From positions 27,359 to 91,358 of the forward strand of contig NZ_JASNJD010000023.1 in NCBI RefSeq assembly GCF_030164425.1: a DNA stretch of 64,000 nucleotides, given 5' to 3'. How positions within the stretch are numbered: the first letter of the stretch is position 1; each line of letters starts with the position of its first letter. Of this stretch, positions 42,785-51,644 are shown piece by piece. The notes under the pieces were generated by a model that was not told where the DNA came from, did no database searches, and saw only the letters and a list, made by a program, of their open reading frames with translations. The DNA comes from Pseudodonghicola flavimaris (GTDB lineage Bacteria > Pseudomonadota > Alphaproteobacteria > Rhodobacterales > Rhodobacteraceae). Made by a program: the position numbers and the translations under genes.

Positions 42785-43639
42785 ATGGGAGAAATCGTAC
42801 TCGCCGCCAAATGCACCCATGTGCCGACCATGCTGATGTCGGAACAGCCGGGTCCTGTCGAGGGCAAGAGGCAACCCGCGATCGACGGCCACCGCGAGAT
42901 CGCCCGCCGCGCCAAGGCGCTGGGGGCCGATACCGTGGTGATCTGCGACACCCACTGGGTGATCAACGCGGGCTTCCACATCAATGCCAACGCGCGGTTT
43001 CACGGGCTGTTCACCTCGAACGAGTTCCCGCAGTTCATCCAGGACCTGCCCTATGATTATCAGGGCAACCCCGAACTGGGCGATGCCATCGCCAAGGCCG
43101 CCTGCGATCTGGGCGCGCATACGCTGTCGCATCACCTGGACAGCCTGGAGCTGGAATACGGCACGCTGGTGCCGATGCGCTTCATGGCCCGCGAGCATGA
43201 GATGAAGGTCGTCTCCATCGCCGCCTGGTGCACGGTGCACGATCATCAGGAAAGCCGGCTGGTGGGTCAGGCGATCCGCAAGGCGGTGGAGGAGAGCGAC
43301 AGCAAGGTGCTGCTGGTCGCCTCCGGCTCGCTCTCTCACAAGATCTGGGCGAACAAGGACTATGCCGCCAACAACGGCACCTTCACCATCAGCTCCGAAT
43401 TCAACCGGCAGATGGACCTGCATGTGCTGGAGATGTGGAAGGCCGGCGATCACGCCACCTTCCTCAAGATGCTGCCGGAATACGCGCAATACTGCTGCGG
43501 CGAGGGCGCGATGCACGACACCGCCATGCTCTACGGCGCGCTGGGATGGGACCGCTACACCGCGCAATGCGAGGTGGTGACACCCTATTTCCCCTCCTCC
43601 GGCACCGGCCAGACAAATGTGATCTTCCCGGTTCAATAG
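42785..43639 (+). CDS. hpaD: 3,4-dihydroxyphenylacetate 2,3-dioxygenase, LigB (type III extradiol) family
   Basis: Cleaves homoprotocatechuate to 5-carboxymethyl-2-hydroxymuconate semialdehyde. The 284-residue length equals enterobacterial HpaD (283). The family core shows the iron-ligand histidines in AAKCTHVPTM and VICDTHWVIN, the histidine pair AHTLSHHLDS, and the VPMRFM segment, with LVASGSLSHKIW and GEGAMHDTAMLYGALGWD towards the end. An AGGAGGAG ribosome-binding site precedes the ATG. The next gene codes for an unrelated enzyme of predicted identical function. Confidence 0.93.
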   Translation: MGEIVLAAKCTHVPTMLMSEQPGPVEGKRQPAIDGHREIARRAKALGADTVVICDTHWVINAGFHINANARFHGLFTSNEFPQFIQDLPYDYQGNPELGDAIAKAACDLGAHTLSHHLDSLELEYGTLVPMRFMAREHEMKVVSIAAWCTVHDHQESRLVGQAIRKAVEESDSKVLLVASGSLSHKIWANKDYAANNGTFTISSEFNRQMDLHVLEMWKAGDHATFLKMLPEYAQYCCGEGAMHDTAMLYGALGWDRYTAQCEVVTPYFPSSGTGQTNVIFPVQ

Positions 43640-43760
43640 ACCGCGATGACCGAAGCGACATGCCCGCGCCCGGGACGCCGGCGTTTTCGTAAAACGCCCC
43701 CCGAACGTCTCGGACAAATCCGCTCCCGCCCCGCGCTGAGCCCCTGAAAGGAGCCCCCGA

Positions 43761-44741
43761 ATGCCCATTCCCGCCCCGAACCTCTATCCGCCGTTCAACA
43801 TCGTGCGGCTCAGCCATGTGGAGCTGATCGTCACCGATCTGGCGAAATCCCGCGCCTTCTATGTCGACACCCTGGGCCTGCAGGTCACCGACGAGGACAG
43901 CGAGGCGATCTATCTCCGCGCGCTGGAAGAGCGCGGCCATCACTGCATCGTCCTGCGCAAGGGCGATACCCCTGCGGCCCGCGATCTGGGCTTCAAGCTT
44001 TTCGGCGAGGAGGACCTGGACCGCGCCGAGGCGTTCTTCCGCTCTCGCGATCTGCCGGTGGACTGGGTGGAGCGCCCCTATCAGTCGCGGACCTTCCGCA
44101 CCCGCGATCCTCTGGGCATTCCGCTGGAATTCTACGTGCAGATGGACCGGTTGCCGCCGATCCACCAGAAATACGCGCTCTATCGCGGGGTCAAGCCGCT
44201 CAGGATCGACCATTTCAACTGCTTCTCGCCGAATGTCGACGCCAGCGTGGCGTTTTACAACGAGATCGGCTTTCGGGTGACCGAATATACCGAGGACGAG
44301 CAGAGCGGCCATCTGTGGGCGGCCTGGTGCCACCGCAAGGGCGGCGTGCATGACATGGCCTTCACCAACGGCACCGGGCCGCGGCTGCATCACACCGCCT
44401 TCTGGGTGCCGACGCCGCTGAACATCATCGATCTGCTGGACCTGATGTCCACCACCGGCTGGGTCGACAACATCGAACGCGGCCCCGGGCGGCACGGGAT
44501 TTCCAACGCCTTCTTCCTCTATATCCGCGACCCCGACGGCCACCGGATCGAGATCTACTGCTCCGACTACCAGACGGTGGACCCGGATCTGGAACCGATC
44601 AAATGGGACCTGAAAGACCCGCAGCGCCAGACCCTCTGGGGGGCGCCGGCGCCGCGCAGCTGGTTCGAGGAAGGCAGCCTGTTCGAGGGGCAGGAACCGG
44701 TCCCGGCGCAGCTGAAGGCGCAGCCGATCATTGCGCCGTGA
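43761..44741 (+). CDS. Homoprotocatechuate 2,3-dioxygenase, VOC (type I extradiol) family
   Basis: A 326-residue protein with two vicinal-oxygen-chelate modules, like the homoprotocatechuate dioxygenases of Brevibacterium (iron) and Arthrobacter (manganese). The metal triad is H151 (RIDHFNCF), H211 (LHHTAFW) and E264 (HRIEIYCSDY). Active-site residues H197 and Y254, counterparts of H200 and Y257 in the Brevibacterium enzyme, are also present. It starts with AAAGGAG 8 bases upstream, 121 bases after hpaD, so the cluster carries two ring-cleavage enzymes for the same catechol. Its metal (Fe or Mn) is unknown. Confidence 0.9.
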   Translation: MPIPAPNLYPPFNIVRLSHVELIVTDLAKSRAFYVDTLGLQVTDEDSEAIYLRALEERGHHCIVLRKGDTPAARDLGFKLFGEEDLDRAEAFFRSRDLPVDWVERPYQSRTFRTRDPLGIPLEFYVQMDRLPPIHQKYALYRGVKPLRIDHFNCFSPNVDASVAFYNEIGFRVTEYTEDEQSGHLWAAWCHRKGGVHDMAFTNGTGPRLHHTAFWVPTPLNIIDLLDLMSTTGWVDNIERGPGRHGISNAFFLYIRDPDGHRIEIYCSDYQTVDPDLEPIKWDLKDPQRQTLWGAPAPRSWFEEGSLFEGQEPVPAQLKAQPIIAP

Positions 44742-44831
44742 GGAAGAGCGTCGCATTGCACATTCGGCGGGTTCATAAAACGATGGTTGCACCTGCCAGC
44801 GGGCAGGCAGGCGCGACAAAGGGACTGAGAC

Positions 44832-46256
44832 ATGAAGTGGACTGAATTCGCCGGATGGGGCCGCCGCGTGGCCGACTGGGCGCAGGAGTATCACCTGACG
44901 GTGGGGGATCGCCCGGTGCGGGCGCAGACCAGGCCGGGCGAGGTGCTGGACGCCCTGCCCGCCACCCCGCCGGAGACGGCCGAGGACATGGAACAGGTGT
45001 TCCGCGATTTCGAAGAGATCGTGATGCCCGGGATCACCCATTGGCAACACCCGCGGTTCTTCGCCTATTTCGCCTCCAACGCCGCCGCGCCCTCGGTACT
45101 GGCGGAATTCCTGGTGGCGGCCATCGCGCCGCAATGCATGCTGTGGCAGACCTCTCCCTCGGCGACCGAGATGGAAACCCGGATGATGGACTGGCTGCGC
45201 CAGGCCATCGGCCTGCCGGACGGCTTTGCCGGCGTCATTCAGGACAGCGCCTCCACCGCCACGCTCGCCGCGGTGCTGACCATGCGCGAACGGGCGCTCG
45301 ACTGGCGGGGCAACCAGCAGGGCCTGCCCGGCCAGACGCCGCTGCGCATCTATTCCAGTGCCGAGGTGCATACCTCGATCGACCGGGCGATCTGGATTTC
45401 CGGCATCGGTCAACAGAACCTGATCCGCATCCCCACCACAGGCGACTGGCGCGGCATGGACCCCGTCGCGCTGGAGGCCGCAATCGAGGCCGATCTGGCC
45501 GCCGGGCTGACGCCTGCCGGGCTGATCCTCTGTGTCGGCGCCACCGGCACCGGCGCCACCGATCCGGTCGCCGATTGTCTGGCGGTGGCACGGAAATACG
45601 GGCTCTATACTCATGTCGATGCCGCCTGGGCCGGCAGCGCCATGATCTGCCCCGAGTTCCGCCCGTACTGGCAGGGCATCGAAGGCGCCGACAGCGTGGT
45701 CTTCAACCCGCACAAATGGCTCGGCGCGCAATTCGACTGTTCGGCGCATTTCCTGAAAAACCCCGACGATCTGGTGAAGACGCTGGCGATCAGCCCGGAA
45801 TATCTGAAGACCCACGGCGCCGAGGGCATCATCAATTACTCCGAATGGTCGGTGCCGCTGGGCCGCCGCTTCCGCGCGCTGAAGCTCTGGTTCCTGATCC
45901 GCGCCTATGGGCTCGAAGGGCTGCGCGAACGGCTGAGAAACCATGTGACATGGTCGGTCCAGCTGCACGACAGGCTCGCCGCAACGCCGGAGTTCGAGAT
46001 CGTGACCCCGCCGATGTGGTCGCTCTTCACCTTCCGCTATGTGCCCGAAGGGGCCGCGGACCGCGCAGAAGACCTCGACGATCTCAACCTCCGCCTGGTC
46101 AATGCGATCAACGACGACGGGCGGATTTACCTGACCCAGACCCGGGTCGACGGGCGGATCGCGATCCGCTTTCAGGCCGGGCAATTCGAAACCACCGAAG
46201 AGGATGTGATGATGGCCTATGACGTGATCACCGAAATCGCAGGAACGCTCGGATGA
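44832..46256 (+). CDS. Aromatic-L-amino-acid decarboxylase (PLP group II)
   Basis: A 474-residue decarboxylase of the DOPA/tyrosine/tryptophan type. PLP-binding Lys295 is in FNPHKWLGAQFDCS; Asp263 (HVDAAWAGSA) and the ring-stacking His180 (SSAEVHTSIDRA) are present; the loop tyrosine that separates decarboxylases from aldehyde synthases is kept (Y336, INYSEWSVPLGRRF). It would convert tyrosine, DOPA or phenylalanine to the amine. Its place inside the hpa operon suggests that DOPA or tyrosine feeds the pathway through an amine and an aldehyde; the oxidase and aldehyde dehydrogenase required are not next to it. Its stop overlaps hpaG. Confidence 0.9.
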   Translation: MKWTEFAGWGRRVADWAQEYHLTVGDRPVRAQTRPGEVLDALPATPPETAEDMEQVFRDFEEIVMPGITHWQHPRFFAYFASNAAAPSVLAEFLVAAIAPQCMLWQTSPSATEMETRMMDWLRQAIGLPDGFAGVIQDSASTATLAAVLTMRERALDWRGNQQGLPGQTPLRIYSSAEVHTSIDRAIWISGIGQQNLIRIPTTGDWRGMDPVALEAAIEADLAAGLTPAGLILCVGATGTGATDPVADCLAVARKYGLYTHVDAAWAGSAMICPEFRPYWQGIEGADSVVFNPHKWLGAQFDCSAHFLKNPDDLVKTLAISPEYLKTHGAEGIINYSEWSVPLGRRFRALKLWFLIRAYGLEGLRERLRNHVTWSVQLHDRLAATPEFEIVTPPMWSLFTFRYVPEGAADRAEDLDDLNLRLVNAINDDGRIYLTQTRVDGRIAIRFQAGQFETTEEDVMMAYDVITEIAGTLG

Positions 46257-47110
46257 AGGGCTTTGCGAGTTATACCGCCAGCGGGCAGAGCTTTTATGGC
46301 GTGGCCACCGATCAGGGGATGATCGCCCTGTCGCCGGAGTTCCCGCAATACCCCACCCTGCGCGAGGTGATCGCGGCCGGCGCGCTGCATGACCTCTGGC
46401 AAGCGGCGCGCGGGCGCGCGGTGACCCACCCGACGGGGACGTTCGGCTACGACATTCCGATCCCCGCGCCGGAGAAGATCATCTGCGTCGGTGTCAACTT
46501 CCCCGACCGCAATGCGGAGTACAAGGACGGGCAGGAGGCGCCGCCGAACATGTCGCTGTTCATCCGCTTCCCGCGCAGCTTCACCGGCCACGACCGGCCG
46601 CTGATCCGCCCGCCGGAGACGCCGCAGCTGGATTACGAGGGCGAGATCGCCGTGGTGATCGGCAAGGGCGGGCGGCGGATTGCGCAGGCCGACGCCTATG
46701 ACCACATCGCCGCGCTGACGCTATGCAACGAAGGCACGCTGCGCGACTGGGTGCGGCATGCCAAGTTCAACGTGACCCAAGGGAAGAACTGGGACAGCTC
46801 GGGCGCCATGGGCCCGTGGCTGGTCCCCTTCACCTCGCCGGCGCAACTGGACGATGTGCGGCTGACCACCACCGTGAACGGAGAGCTGCGCCAGGACGAC
46901 CGCACCAGCCGCATGCTGTTCCCGATCCGGCGGCAGATCGAATATATCTCCACCTTCACCACGCTGGTGCCGGGCGATATCATCGTCACCGGCACTCCCA
47001 CCGGCGCCGGCGCACGCTTCGATCCGCCAAAATACCTGGTTCCCGGCGATGTGATCGAGGTCGAGGCCGAGGGCATCGGCAGGCTGACCAATACGGTGGA
47101 GGACGAATGA
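46253..47110 (+). CDS. hpaG: Fumarylacetoacetate hydrolase-family enzyme, probable OPET decarboxylase/HHDD isomerase
   Basis: A 285-residue protein with a short N-terminal part and one FAH domain (from about residue 75: KIICVGVNFPDRNAEYKDGQ). Metal ligands appear in LDYEGEIAVVIGKGG (two Glu) and in the LTLCNEGTLRDWVRHAKFN region; the core TPTGAGARFDPP is present. In homoprotocatechuate breakdown, HpaG decarboxylates 5-oxopent-3-ene-1,2,5-tricarboxylate. Enterobacterial HpaG has two fused domains of this type, this protein only one. The start (ATGA) overlaps the decarboxylase stop. The function follows mainly from context. Confidence 0.8.
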   Translation: MKGFASYTASGQSFYGVATDQGMIALSPEFPQYPTLREVIAAGALHDLWQAARGRAVTHPTGTFGYDIPIPAPEKIICVGVNFPDRNAEYKDGQEAPPNMSLFIRFPRSFTGHDRPLIRPPETPQLDYEGEIAVVIGKGGRRIAQADAYDHIAALTLCNEGTLRDWVRHAKFNVTQGKNWDSSGAMGPWLVPFTSPAQLDDVRLTTTVNGELRQDDRTSRMLFPIRRQIEYISTFTTLVPGDIIVTGTPTGAGARFDPPKYLVPGDVIEVEAEGIGRLTNTVEDE

Positions 47111-47907
47111 CCCCCGAGCAATATGACGAGGCCGCCGAAACCCTGTTTCGCGCCGAGGAGAGCGGCCAGCAATGCGGCCTGCTCTCGCTGCGCTATCCGG
47201 GGATGACGCTGGACGATGCCTATGCGGTCCAGTCGCGGCTGATCGCCCGCAAGCTGGCCGCCGGACGCAAGAAGATCGGCTGGAAGATCGGCCTGACCAG
47301 CCGCGCCATGCAGGACGCGCTGAAGATCGACACGCCCGACAGCGGCGTGCTGCTCGATGACATGCTCTTCGCCAATGGCGCCACGGTGCCGGCCGGCCGC
47401 TTCATCCAGCCCCGGATCGAAGCGGAGATCGCCTTCGTCATGAAGGCACCGCTGTCGGGGGCCGGTTGCGACCGCGCCGATGTGCTGGCCGCAACCGACT
47501 ATGTCGCCCCCGCGCTGGAGATCCTCGACACTCGCGTGCTGCGCGCCGATCCCGTCACCGGCCGGGCCCGGGTGATCGCCGATACCATCAGCGACAACGC
47601 CGCCAATGCCGGCATCGTGCTGGGCCGCGAACGCCATCCCTCCGATACCGTCGATCTGCGCTGGACCGGCACCATCCTGAGCCGCGATGATGTGGTCGAG
47701 GAAACCGGGCTGGGCGCCGGCGTGCTGAACGATCCGGTGACCTCGGTGCTGTGGCTGGCGCGGCGCATGGCCGAATACGGTCAGGAGATCGCGGCGGGGG
47801 ATATCATCCTCTCCGGTTCCTTCATCCGCCCGGTCGAAGCACCGCCCGGTTCCCGGTTTCACGCCGATTACGGATCCTTCGGATCGGTCGACATCACCTT
47901 CGCATAA
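47107..47907 (+). CDS. hpaH: 2-oxo-hept-4-ene-1,7-dioate hydratase
   Basis: Adds water to 2-oxo-hept-4-ene-1,7-dioate, giving the substrate of HpaI. The 266-residue length equals HpaH (267). Family signatures are DAYAVQSRLIARKLAAGRK, GWKIGLTSRAMQDAL, RIEAEIAFVM (metal-binding Glu pair) and the LGAGVLNDPVTSVLWLARR region (in part). The ATG overlaps the hpaG stop (ATGA), and hpaI follows after 11 bases. Confidence 0.94.
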   Translation: MTPEQYDEAAETLFRAEESGQQCGLLSLRYPGMTLDDAYAVQSRLIARKLAAGRKKIGWKIGLTSRAMQDALKIDTPDSGVLLDDMLFANGATVPAGRFIQPRIEAEIAFVMKAPLSGAGCDRADVLAATDYVAPALEILDTRVLRADPVTGRARVIADTISDNAANAGIVLGRERHPSDTVDLRWTGTILSRDDVVEETGLGAGVLNDPVTSVLWLARRMAEYGQEIAAGDIILSGSFIRPVEAPPGSRFHADYGSFGSVDITFA

Positions 47908-47918
47908 GAGAGGTTTCA

Positions 47919-48689
47919 ATGCCCGCCCCCAAGAATAGCTTCAAACAGGCGCTGGCCGATGGCCAGAAGCTGATCGGCTGCTGGATGAGTTTCGCCGAAG
48001 GTCCGGTGGCCGAGATCATGGGCACCGCCGGCTTCGATTGGCTGGTGCTGGACGGCGAACACGCGCCGAATGATCTGCGGTCGATCCGCGATCAGCTGAT
48101 CGCGCTCTCCGCCAGCGACAGCCAGCCGGTGGTGCGGGTGCCGATCGGCGAGGCCTGGATGATCAAGCAGGTGCTGGATGCCGGCGCCCAGACGGTGCTG
48201 GTGCCGATGGTGGAAACCGGCGATCAGGCGCGCGAACTGGTCCGCGCCTGCCGCTATCCGCCCGAGGGCATGCGCGGGGTCGGCGCCGCCGGCGGGCGCG
48301 CCACCATGTTCGGCTCGATCCCCGATTACATCGCCACCGCCAACGACCAGATCTGCCTTCTGGTCCAGGTGGAGAGCCGCGCGGGCCTGGCCGCGCTCGA
48401 CGATATCCTGTCGGTCGAGGGGGTCGACGGGGTGTTCATCGGTCCCGCCGACCTGTCCACCGATATGGGCTACAAGGGCGACAACACCGCACCCGAGGTC
48501 CGCGCCGCCATCGCCGATGCCTTCAGCCGCATCAAGGCCGCCGGCAAGGCCCCCGGCATCCTCGGCACCACCGAGGAATCGATCCAGGCCTTTTCCGACA
48601 TGGGGGCGCAGTTCCTCGCCGTCGGCATCGACGTGCTGGTGCTTGCGCAGGCGGCGCGCAAGCTTTCGGCCCGCTGGAAACAGGGCTGA
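47919..48689 (+). CDS. hpaI: 4-hydroxy-2-oxoheptanedioate aldolase
   Basis: Class II aldolase that splits 4-hydroxy-2-oxoheptanedioate to pyruvate and succinic semialdehyde, the end of the pathway. The 256-residue TIM barrel shows WLVLDGEHAPNDLRS (catalytic His), VRVPIGEAWMIKQVLDAGAQ (in part, with the Arg), PMVETGDQARELV, CLLVQVESRAGL (metal Glu) and VFIGPADLSTDMG (metal Asp). GAGAGG lies just before the ATG. It is the last hpa gene; a GC-rich stem-loop follows. Confidence 0.95.
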   Translation: MPAPKNSFKQALADGQKLIGCWMSFAEGPVAEIMGTAGFDWLVLDGEHAPNDLRSIRDQLIALSASDSQPVVRVPIGEAWMIKQVLDAGAQTVLVPMVETGDQARELVRACRYPPEGMRGVGAAGGRATMFGSIPDYIATANDQICLLVQVESRAGLAALDDILSVEGVDGVFIGPADLSTDMGYKGDNTAPEVRAAIADAFSRIKAAGKAPGILGTTEESIQAFSDMGAQFLAVGIDVLVLAQAARKLSARWKQG

Positions 48690-48702
48690 CCGCCCCGCGC
48701 CA

Positions 48703-48726
48703 GGCAGCCGCCGCCGGGCGGCTGCC
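48703..48726 (+). terminator. Stem-loop at the end of the hpa operon
   Basis: GGCAGCCGCC-GCCG-GGCGGCTGCC is a perfect 10-bp hairpin 13 bases after the hpaI stop. It lacks a T-run; it could stop transcription weakly or protect the 3' end. Confidence 0.5.
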
Positions 48727-48844
48727 GCACCGTCAACCTTCGTGCGTATTTCCACGCAATTGACCCCTTCGCCCCCCCGGCGGTAGCGTGACCGCACCGG
48801 AAAGTCTTGCGCCGAAAGCGTGGCGCGCACGAGGGAGAGAGAAC

Positions 48845-50020
48845 GTGAAACGCACATTTGCTGCGGCAATGGTGTCTGCGCTTGCGCTGGCGACCGCCGC
48901 TTCCGCCGAAATCAAGATCGCCCATGTCTACGGCAAGACCGGCCCCTATGAGGCCTATGCCAAACAGTCCCATGACGGGCTGATGATGGGGCTGGAATAT
49001 GCCACCGGCGGCACCATGGAGATCGACGGCGAAAAGATCGTCGTGATCGAGAAGGACACCCAGCTGAAGCCCGAGAACGGCCGCGCCCTGCTGGAAGAGG
49101 CCTATGGCGACGACGAAGTCGACCTGGCCGTCGGCCCGGTCAGTTCCGGCGTGGCGTTGGCGATGCTGCCGGTGGCCGAGGAATACGAGAAAATCCTGAT
49201 CGTCGAACCGGCGGTGGCGGATTCGATCACCGGCGAGAACTGGAACCGCTATATTTTCCGCACCGGGCGCAACTCGTCCCAGGACGCGGTGTCGAACGCC
49301 ATCGCGCTGGCCGGCCCGGATGTGCATATCGCCACGCTGGCGCAGGATTACGCCTTCGGCCGTGACGGCATCGCCGCCTTCAAGGACGCGCTGGAAAGCG
49401 TCGGCAGCTCGGTGGAACACGAGGAATACGTGCCCACCGACACCACCGATTTCACCGCCGCGGCTGAGCGGATCTTCAACGCGATGAAGGACCTGGACGG
49501 CAAGAAGAAGCTGTTCATCATCTGGGCCGGCGGCGGCAACCCGATGAGCAAGATCAACGCGATGGACCCCAGCCGGTTCGGCATCGAGATCGCGACCGGC
49601 GGTAACATCCTGGCGGCGATGAAGGCCTACAAGGACTTCCCCGGCATGGAAGGCGCCACCTATTACTACTACGAGATCCCGAAGAACCCAGTGAACGACT
49701 GGCTGGTCAAGGAGCATGAGGCGCGCTTCGGCACCCCGCCCGACTTCTTCACCGCCGGCGGCATGGCGGCCGGTATCGCGGTGGTCGAGGCGATCAAGAA
49801 GGCCGGCTCCACCGATACCGAGGATCTGATCAGCGCCATGGAAGGCATGGAGTGGGAGACGCCCAAGGGCAAGATGATCTTCCGCCCCGAGGATCACCAG
49901 GCGCTGCAGTCGATGTATCACTTCAAGATCAAGGTCGACCCGAATGTCGAATGGGCGGTCCCGGAGCTGGTCCGCGAGCTGACCATCGACGATCTGCCGA
50001 TCCCGATCCGTAACCAGTAA
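48845..50020 (+). CDS. ABC transporter substrate-binding protein, branched-chain amino acid type
   Basis: A 391-residue periplasmic binding protein with a signal peptide (KRTFAAAMVSALALATAASAE after the GTG start, in part) and a type I periplasmic fold of the LivK/HAAT group: the mature form begins IKIAHVYGKTGPYEAYAKQ, followed by DGLMMGLEYATGG and the VGPVSSGVALAMLPVAEE hinge region. The GTG at 48845 has GAGGGAGAG upstream. It heads a five-gene importer directly after the hpa operon. Members of this family bind amino acids, urea or aromatic acids; an aromatic substrate is inferred from context. Confidence 0.9.
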   Translation: MKRTFAAAMVSALALATAASAEIKIAHVYGKTGPYEAYAKQSHDGLMMGLEYATGGTMEIDGEKIVVIEKDTQLKPENGRALLEEAYGDDEVDLAVGPVSSGVALAMLPVAEEYEKILIVEPAVADSITGENWNRYIFRTGRNSSQDAVSNAIALAGPDVHIATLAQDYAFGRDGIAAFKDALESVGSSVEHEEYVPTDTTDFTAAAERIFNAMKDLDGKKKLFIIWAGGGNPMSKINAMDPSRFGIEIATGGNILAAMKAYKDFPGMEGATYYYYEIPKNPVNDWLVKEHEARFGTPPDFFTAGGMAAGIAVVEAIKKAGSTDTEDLISAMEGMEWETPKGKMIFRPEDHQALQSMYHFKIKVDPNVEWAVPELVRELTIDDLPIPIRNQ

Positions 50021-50038
50021 TCCGTTCCCGTAGTGACC

Positions 50039-50067
50039 GGGGCAGAGCGGCCGGACCGCTCTGCCCC
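50039..50067 (+). other. Strong stem-loop after the substrate-binding protein gene
   Basis: A perfect 12-bp stem (GGGGCAGAGCGG and complement) with loop CCGGA, starting 19 bases after the stop. Such hairpins after binding-protein genes often stabilise the upstream mRNA so that the binding protein is made in excess over the membrane parts; no T-run is present. Confidence 0.65.
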
Positions 50068-50144
50068 ACCCGCGCCGCCGCCCGGCGCTGCCCTCCCCGC
50101 CCCGGCCGTCTGAGGCCCGGAGGCCGAGCGAAGGACAAGACAGA

Positions 50145-50909
50145 GTGACAGACCCCATTCTCAGAACCCAGGACCTGACCGTCCGTTTCGGCGGCCATGT
50201 CGCGGTCGATGCCGTCTCCTGCGCCTTTCAGGCCGGAGAGCTGACCGCCATCGTCGGCCCCAACGGCGCCGGCAAGACCACCTATTTCAACCTGATTTCC
50301 GGCCAGATCCCGGCCACCGCCGGCAAGGTGTTCCTGCGCGGCCGCGATATCTCGGGGCGGTCGGTGTCGCAGCGCACCCGCGCCGGCATCGGCCGCGCCT
50401 TTCAGCTGACCAACCTGTTTCCCGATCTGACCGTGCTGGAAAACGTCCGACTGGTGGTGCAGTCGCACTCCGGCCAGGGCTTCAACATGTGGTCGATGGC
50501 GGCGAAACACCGCGAGATGGTCGAGGCCGCCGAGGCGGTGCTGACCCGTGTGCGGCTGATCGACCAGCGCGATCAGGTCGTCTCCGAGCTTTCTCACGGC
50601 AACCAGCGCAAGCTGGAGGTGGCGCTTCTGATCGCGCTCGATCCGGCTGTCTACATGTTCGACGAACCCACCGCCGGGATGAGCGTGGACGAGGCGCCGG
50701 TGGTCCTCGATCTGATCGCCGAGCTGAAATCGCAGACCGACCGCACCATCCTGCTGGTCGAACACAAGATGGACGTGATCCGCACGCTGGCCGACCGGAT
50801 CATCGTGCTGCACAACGGCGCGCTGGCCGCCGACGGGGCGCCCGCCGAGGTGATGGCCTCAGACGTCGTGCAGGAAGCCTATATGGGCAAGGAGCTGGAA
50901 GATGTCTGA
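50145..50909 (+). CDS. ABC transporter ATP-binding protein, LivG type
   Basis: A 254-residue ATPase with Walker A GPNGAGKTTYFNLISGQ, Q-loop GRAFQLTNLFPDLTVLENV, signature ELSHGNQRKLEVALLIALD (here SHGNQ, a usual LivG variant), Walker B VYMFDEPTAGMS and the ILLVEHKMDVI switch. The GTG start has a GAAGGA site. It overlaps the second ATPase gene by 8 bases. Confidence 0.94.
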   Translation: MTDPILRTQDLTVRFGGHVAVDAVSCAFQAGELTAIVGPNGAGKTTYFNLISGQIPATAGKVFLRGRDISGRSVSQRTRAGIGRAFQLTNLFPDLTVLENVRLVVQSHSGQGFNMWSMAAKHREMVEAAEAVLTRVRLIDQRDQVVSELSHGNQRKLEVALLIALDPAVYMFDEPTAGMSVDEAPVVLDLIAELKSQTDRTILLVEHKMDVIRTLADRIIVLHNGALAADGAPAEVMASDVVQEAYMGKELEDV

Positions 50910-51627
50910 CCCGATCCTGACCCTGGAAGGCGTCTATACCAACATCGCGCAATACCACATCCTGCAGGGGGTCGACCTGCAGGTGCCGAGGGGCGCGGTG
51001 ACCATGCTGCTGGGCCGCAACGGGGTGGGCAAGACCACCACGCTGAGAACCGTGATCGGCCACTGGCGCGCCCACAAGGGCCGCATCCTGTTCGACGGCG
51101 AGGATATCACCGCGCTGCCGACCCCGGCCATCGCCCGCGCCGGCCTGGGCTTCGTGCCCGAGGACATGGGCATCTTCTCCGACCTGACGGTGGAAGAGAA
51201 CATGGTACTGGCGGCGGTGTCCGGCCCGATCGACAGCGCCAGGCTCGACTGGATCTTCTCGGCCTTTCCCCCGCTGAAGACCTTCTGGAAATCCGAAGCC
51301 GGCAACCTGTCCGGCGGACAGAAGCAGATGCTGTCGATCGCCCGCGCCATGGTGGAGGAGCGCAAGCTCTATCTGATTGACGAGCCGACCAAGGGGCTGG
51401 CGCCGGCAATCGTGTCGACCATGGCCCGCGCCCTGAAGGACCTGAAGGAACAGGGCGCCTCGATCCTGCTGGTGGAACAGAACTTCGCCGTCGCCCGCGC
51501 CCTGGGGGATACCGCCAACGTGATGGACGACGGGCGGATGATCTGGTCCGGCGCCATGGCCGAGCTCAGCAATAACGCGGAGCTGCAGGAGAAGCTGATG
51601 GGGCTGAGCCTGGATGCCCATCACTGA
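50902..51627 (+). CDS. ABC transporter ATP-binding protein, LivF type
   Basis: A 241-residue ATPase, with Walker A GRNGVGKTTTLRTVIG, Q-loop-like VPEDMGIFSDLTVEENM, signature LSGGQKQMLSIARAMV, Walker B LYLIDEPTKGLAP and the switch histidine replaced by Gln-Asn in LLVEQNFAVA, standard in LivF. It pairs with the preceding ATPase. Confidence 0.95.
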   Translation: MSDPILTLEGVYTNIAQYHILQGVDLQVPRGAVTMLLGRNGVGKTTTLRTVIGHWRAHKGRILFDGEDITALPTPAIARAGLGFVPEDMGIFSDLTVEENMVLAAVSGPIDSARLDWIFSAFPPLKTFWKSEAGNLSGGQKQMLSIARAMVEERKLYLIDEPTKGLAPAIVSTMARALKDLKEQGASILLVEQNFAVARALGDTANVMDDGRMIWSGAMAELSNNAELQEKLMGLSLDAHH

Positions 51628-51644
51628 GCCGCGGCGGCCGATGC

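Noticed and set aside
40838..43768. A 976-codon open frame on the minus strand opposite hpaF, hpaE and hpaD.
   Set aside because: Long antisense frames are expected opposite GC-rich genes with third-position GC bias. The plus strand encodes clear enzymes over the whole span and the antisense translation has no recognisable domain.
44756..44781. TTGCAC and TAAAAC as a promoter for the decarboxylase gene.
   Set aside because: Spacing is only about 14 bases; the gene is more simply read from the hpa promoter.
43464..46184. A 906-codon minus-strand open frame opposite the VOC dioxygenase and decarboxylase genes.
   Set aside because: Same reason: a mirror of codon bias, with repetitive His/Gln/Arg/Gly content typical of shadow frames.
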